A DNA stretch of 34,570 bases from Oscillospiraceae bacterium (lineage in GTDB: Bacteria; Bacillota; Clostridia; Oscillospirales; Ruminococcaceae). The stretch spans positions 1-34,570 of the forward strand of contig JAFXJT010000055.1 in NCBI GenBank assembly GCA_017532085.1, written 5' to 3'. The notes below the pieces were generated by a model. It ran no database searches, was not told the origin of the DNA, and was given only the letters and a program-made list of their open reading frames with translations. Shown here one piece after another: positions 32,890 through 34,570 of this stretch. Both the position numbers and the translations under genes were made by a program. The stretch's first letter is position 1. Every line of letters begins with the position of its first letter.

Positions 32890-33510
32890 TTGATCGAAAA
32901 ACGAAAGCTCCTGCCTGCGATTGTGGTGGAGGGCAAATATGATAAAATTCGATTATCGGCTTTGGTTGATGCTGTGATTCTGGTTACCAACGGTTTTCAG
33001 ATTTATCGTCAGCCGGAACAACTGGCATTGATCCGGCATTATGCGGAAACCGTTGGCATCATTATCCTTACGGATGCCGATGCTGCCGGGTTTCAGATCC
33101 GCAATTATCTCAAAGGTGCTGTGACAAAGGGTAAGATTTATCATGTATATATTCCCGGGATTCACGGCAAGGAGAAGCGCAAAACAGCGCCCTCTGCCGA
33201 GGGTACCTTGGGTGTGGAGGGCATGGATACGCAAACCTTGCTCATGGCATTGGAGCGGGCAGGGGTATTTCAGGAATCCTCTGACAATATTTCGGTCCGC
33301 AAGCCGATTACGCCGGCAATGCTGTATGAACATGGCTTGATGGGAACCTTTGATTGTACGACACGCCGCAGAAAGCTGTTGTGCACCTTGCAGCTGCCTC
33401 CCAGATTATCGGTCAGCGGTTTGTGTGAAGTATTGAACACTATGACCGATGCCGATGGGCTGGCTGCGTTTTTAGACAATGTTTTGTCAATATCGGAAGA
33501 ATCCATATAA
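32890..33510 (+). CDS. rnmV: Ribonuclease M5 (Toprim)
   Basis: A 206-aa Toprim nuclease that matures 5S rRNA in Gram-positives. IVVEGKYD carries the catalytic Glu and ILTDADAAGFQIRNYL the Asp-x-Asp pair; HVYIPGIHGKEKRKTAPSAEG is the M5-specific segment. The start is TTG behind a perfect AGGAGG (32877-32882, 7-base spacing) that overlaps the holA stop. Length is usual. rnmV is often next to ksgA; here it is next to holA. Confidence 0.9.
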   Translation: MIEKRKLLPAIVVEGKYDKIRLSALVDAVILVTNGFQIYRQPEQLALIRHYAETVGIIILTDADAAGFQIRNYLKGAVTKGKIYHVYIPGIHGKEKRKTAPSAEGTLGVEGMDTQTLLMALERAGVFQESSDNISVRKPITPAMLYEHGLMGTFDCTTRRRKLLCTLQLPPRLSVSGLCEVLNTMTDADGLAAFLDNVLSISEESI

Positions 33511-33524
33511 AAGGAGGTCTTGCA

Positions 33525-34570
33525 ATGCAGCTGCCATCGCTTGCGTTTTTGCTGTATTTTATGCCGATTGTGCTGCTGCTTGCAGTGATATTCAAAGGCA
33601 GATATCGGCTGCTGGTGTTAAGCGGTGCAGGCCTTGTTTATTGTGCAATGCAGGGCTTGCCTTTGCTGAGTCTGATGATAGGATCTGTTGCCGGAAGCTG
33701 GCTGACATTGCGATTGATGCGGCGCTCTGCAGCGGAGAAAAAACGAAATGGAATCTTGCTGATGATCGGTCTGCTGCTGCAGTGTGGGATTCTGACAGCC
33801 GCAAAGATGCTGCTGCCATTTCCGCCGATTCCATTGGTGATTTGTGTGATGCAGGCTGCAGACTGTCTGCTGCAACGGTATCGGGGCAATTGGGCGCTGC
33901 CATCCTTGTTCGCTTATGGCGGCTATCAGTTTTCGCTGACAAGGCTCTGGGCAGGACCGGTGTTTTCATGGCAGGAATATACCGTCATGATCCAGCAGCC
34001 GAAAGGGAGTCTGGTTCGTTTTGGCAAGGGGATAACCGATTGGATTGCCGGTTTTGCAAAGCTTTTGCTGATTGCGGTGCCGATGTTTTCCTTGCGGCAG
34101 ATGCTGGTCGAAAAGGCGGCTATGAATACCTTAACAGCATTGGGCGCATGGTTTGGTTTACTCGTGATGTTTCTGGCGGTGTTTTATGGTCTGGGCGGTG
34201 CAGCGCAGATGGGTCAGGGAATTGCCAATATGCTGGGATATTCCTATGAGGATGCCGGTTTCGAATATGCCGGCCGCCGGATATTCAGTTTTGTATCGTT
34301 GATGCAATGGGCAAAGCGAGTGTTTTTCAGCGATGGGATTGCAGGAACTCTGCTGTTGCGGCTATTATTGCTGCTATCGGCAGGCGGATTGCTTTTTGGT
34401 TGTGGATGGAACGGCTTGCTCTGGGCAGGTATGCTGATGCTGATTTTGCTGGCAGAGCGTATGGCTGCATCAAAATGGCGGCAGAAGATGCCCGTTTTGA
34501 TTCGCAAAATCTGCAACGGTGTATTGCTGCTGCTGAGTCTGGGTGCGATCGGTATGGCGACACTGAAAGA
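33525..34570 (+). CDS. MBOAT/AlgI-like membrane protein, 3' end outside window
   Basis: The frame is open from ATG 33525 (AAGGAGG, 7-base spacing) to the window edge, giving at least 348 residues with about nine helices. The start LPSLAFLLYFMPIVLLL, the FSLTRLWAGPVFSWQEY segment and FGKGITDWIAGFAKLLLIA have the order and pattern of AlgI/DltB-type O-acyltransferases. The region that normally carries the catalytic His (FWRRWH) reads FSFVSLMQWAKRVFFSD here, with no His. It may therefore be an inactive or much-diverged member. It follows rnmV by 14 bases and is probably co-transcribed. Confidence 0.6.
   Translation, partial: MQLPSLAFLLYFMPIVLLLAVIFKGRYRLLVLSGAGLVYCAMQGLPLLSLMIGSVAGSWLTLRLMRRSAAEKKRNGILLMIGLLLQCGILTAAKMLLPFPPIPLVICVMQAADCLLQRYRGNWALPSLFAYGGYQFSLTRLWAGPVFSWQEYTVMIQQPKGSLVRFGKGITDWIAGFAKLLLIAVPMFSLRQMLVEKAAMNTLTALGAWFGLLVMFLAVFYGLGGAAQMGQGIANMLGYSYEDAGFEYAGRRIFSFVSLMQWAKRVFFSDGIAGTLLLRLLLLLSAGGLLFGCGWNGLLWAGMLMLILLAERMAASKWRQKMPVLIRKICNGVLLLLSLGAIGMATLK

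Overview
The window looks like a low-to-mid G+C Gram-positive of the Clostridia, probably a Ruminococcus/Oscillospiraceae-type gut bacterium. The basis is strong AAGGAGG-type ribosome binding sites, TTG starts, BlaI/M56 regulator pairs, a YmfF/YmfH M16 pair and an alaS-hinT-comEC-holA-rnmV neighbourhood. This is inferred from gene content and style, since no rRNA or tRNA is present. No insertion sequence, integrase, tRNA or CRISPR array was seen.

Positions 1-14124 form an accessory island that I cannot match to a named system. It starts with the 3' part of a NACHT-type STAND ATPase (cut by the left edge) that ends at a strong terminator. Next comes an eight-gene operon: a 52-aa protein, a 61-aa single-pass membrane protein, a transglutaminase-fold Cys protease-like protein, an SPFH protein with a zinc ribbon, a four-helix membrane protein, a zinc-ribbon membrane protein, a HerA/DUF87-type ATPase and an HNH/Endo VII (WHH-like) nuclease overlapping the ATPase gene. 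After another terminator a second unit holds two small proteins and a 1066-aa Lon relative with two AAA+ modules and an intact Ser-Lys dyad. Both units carry the same phased ~90-bp promoter/operator element (3411-3500 and 10506-10595), so they are probably one co-regulated system. A membrane-anchored ATPase, a nuclease, two protease folds and a neighbouring NACHT sensor suggest a conflict or defence function; that part is inference.

Positions 14304-18939 hold two successive BlaI-repressor/M56-metalloprotease units, each with its own pair of operators over the -10 box. The first also encodes a polytopic membrane protein. A GNAT acetyltransferase with a consensus promoter and an attenuator-like leader follows (19027-19878).

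Positions 20035-25852 are a minus-strand housekeeping cluster, transcribed in the order ymfF-like, ymfH-like, lgt, folD, Xaa-Pro aminopeptidase. Divergent from it, 26013-34570 is a plus-strand housekeeping run: alaS, a GNAT gene, hinT, comEC (with a degenerate C-terminal domain), holA, rnmV and an MBOAT-like membrane protein cut by the right edge.
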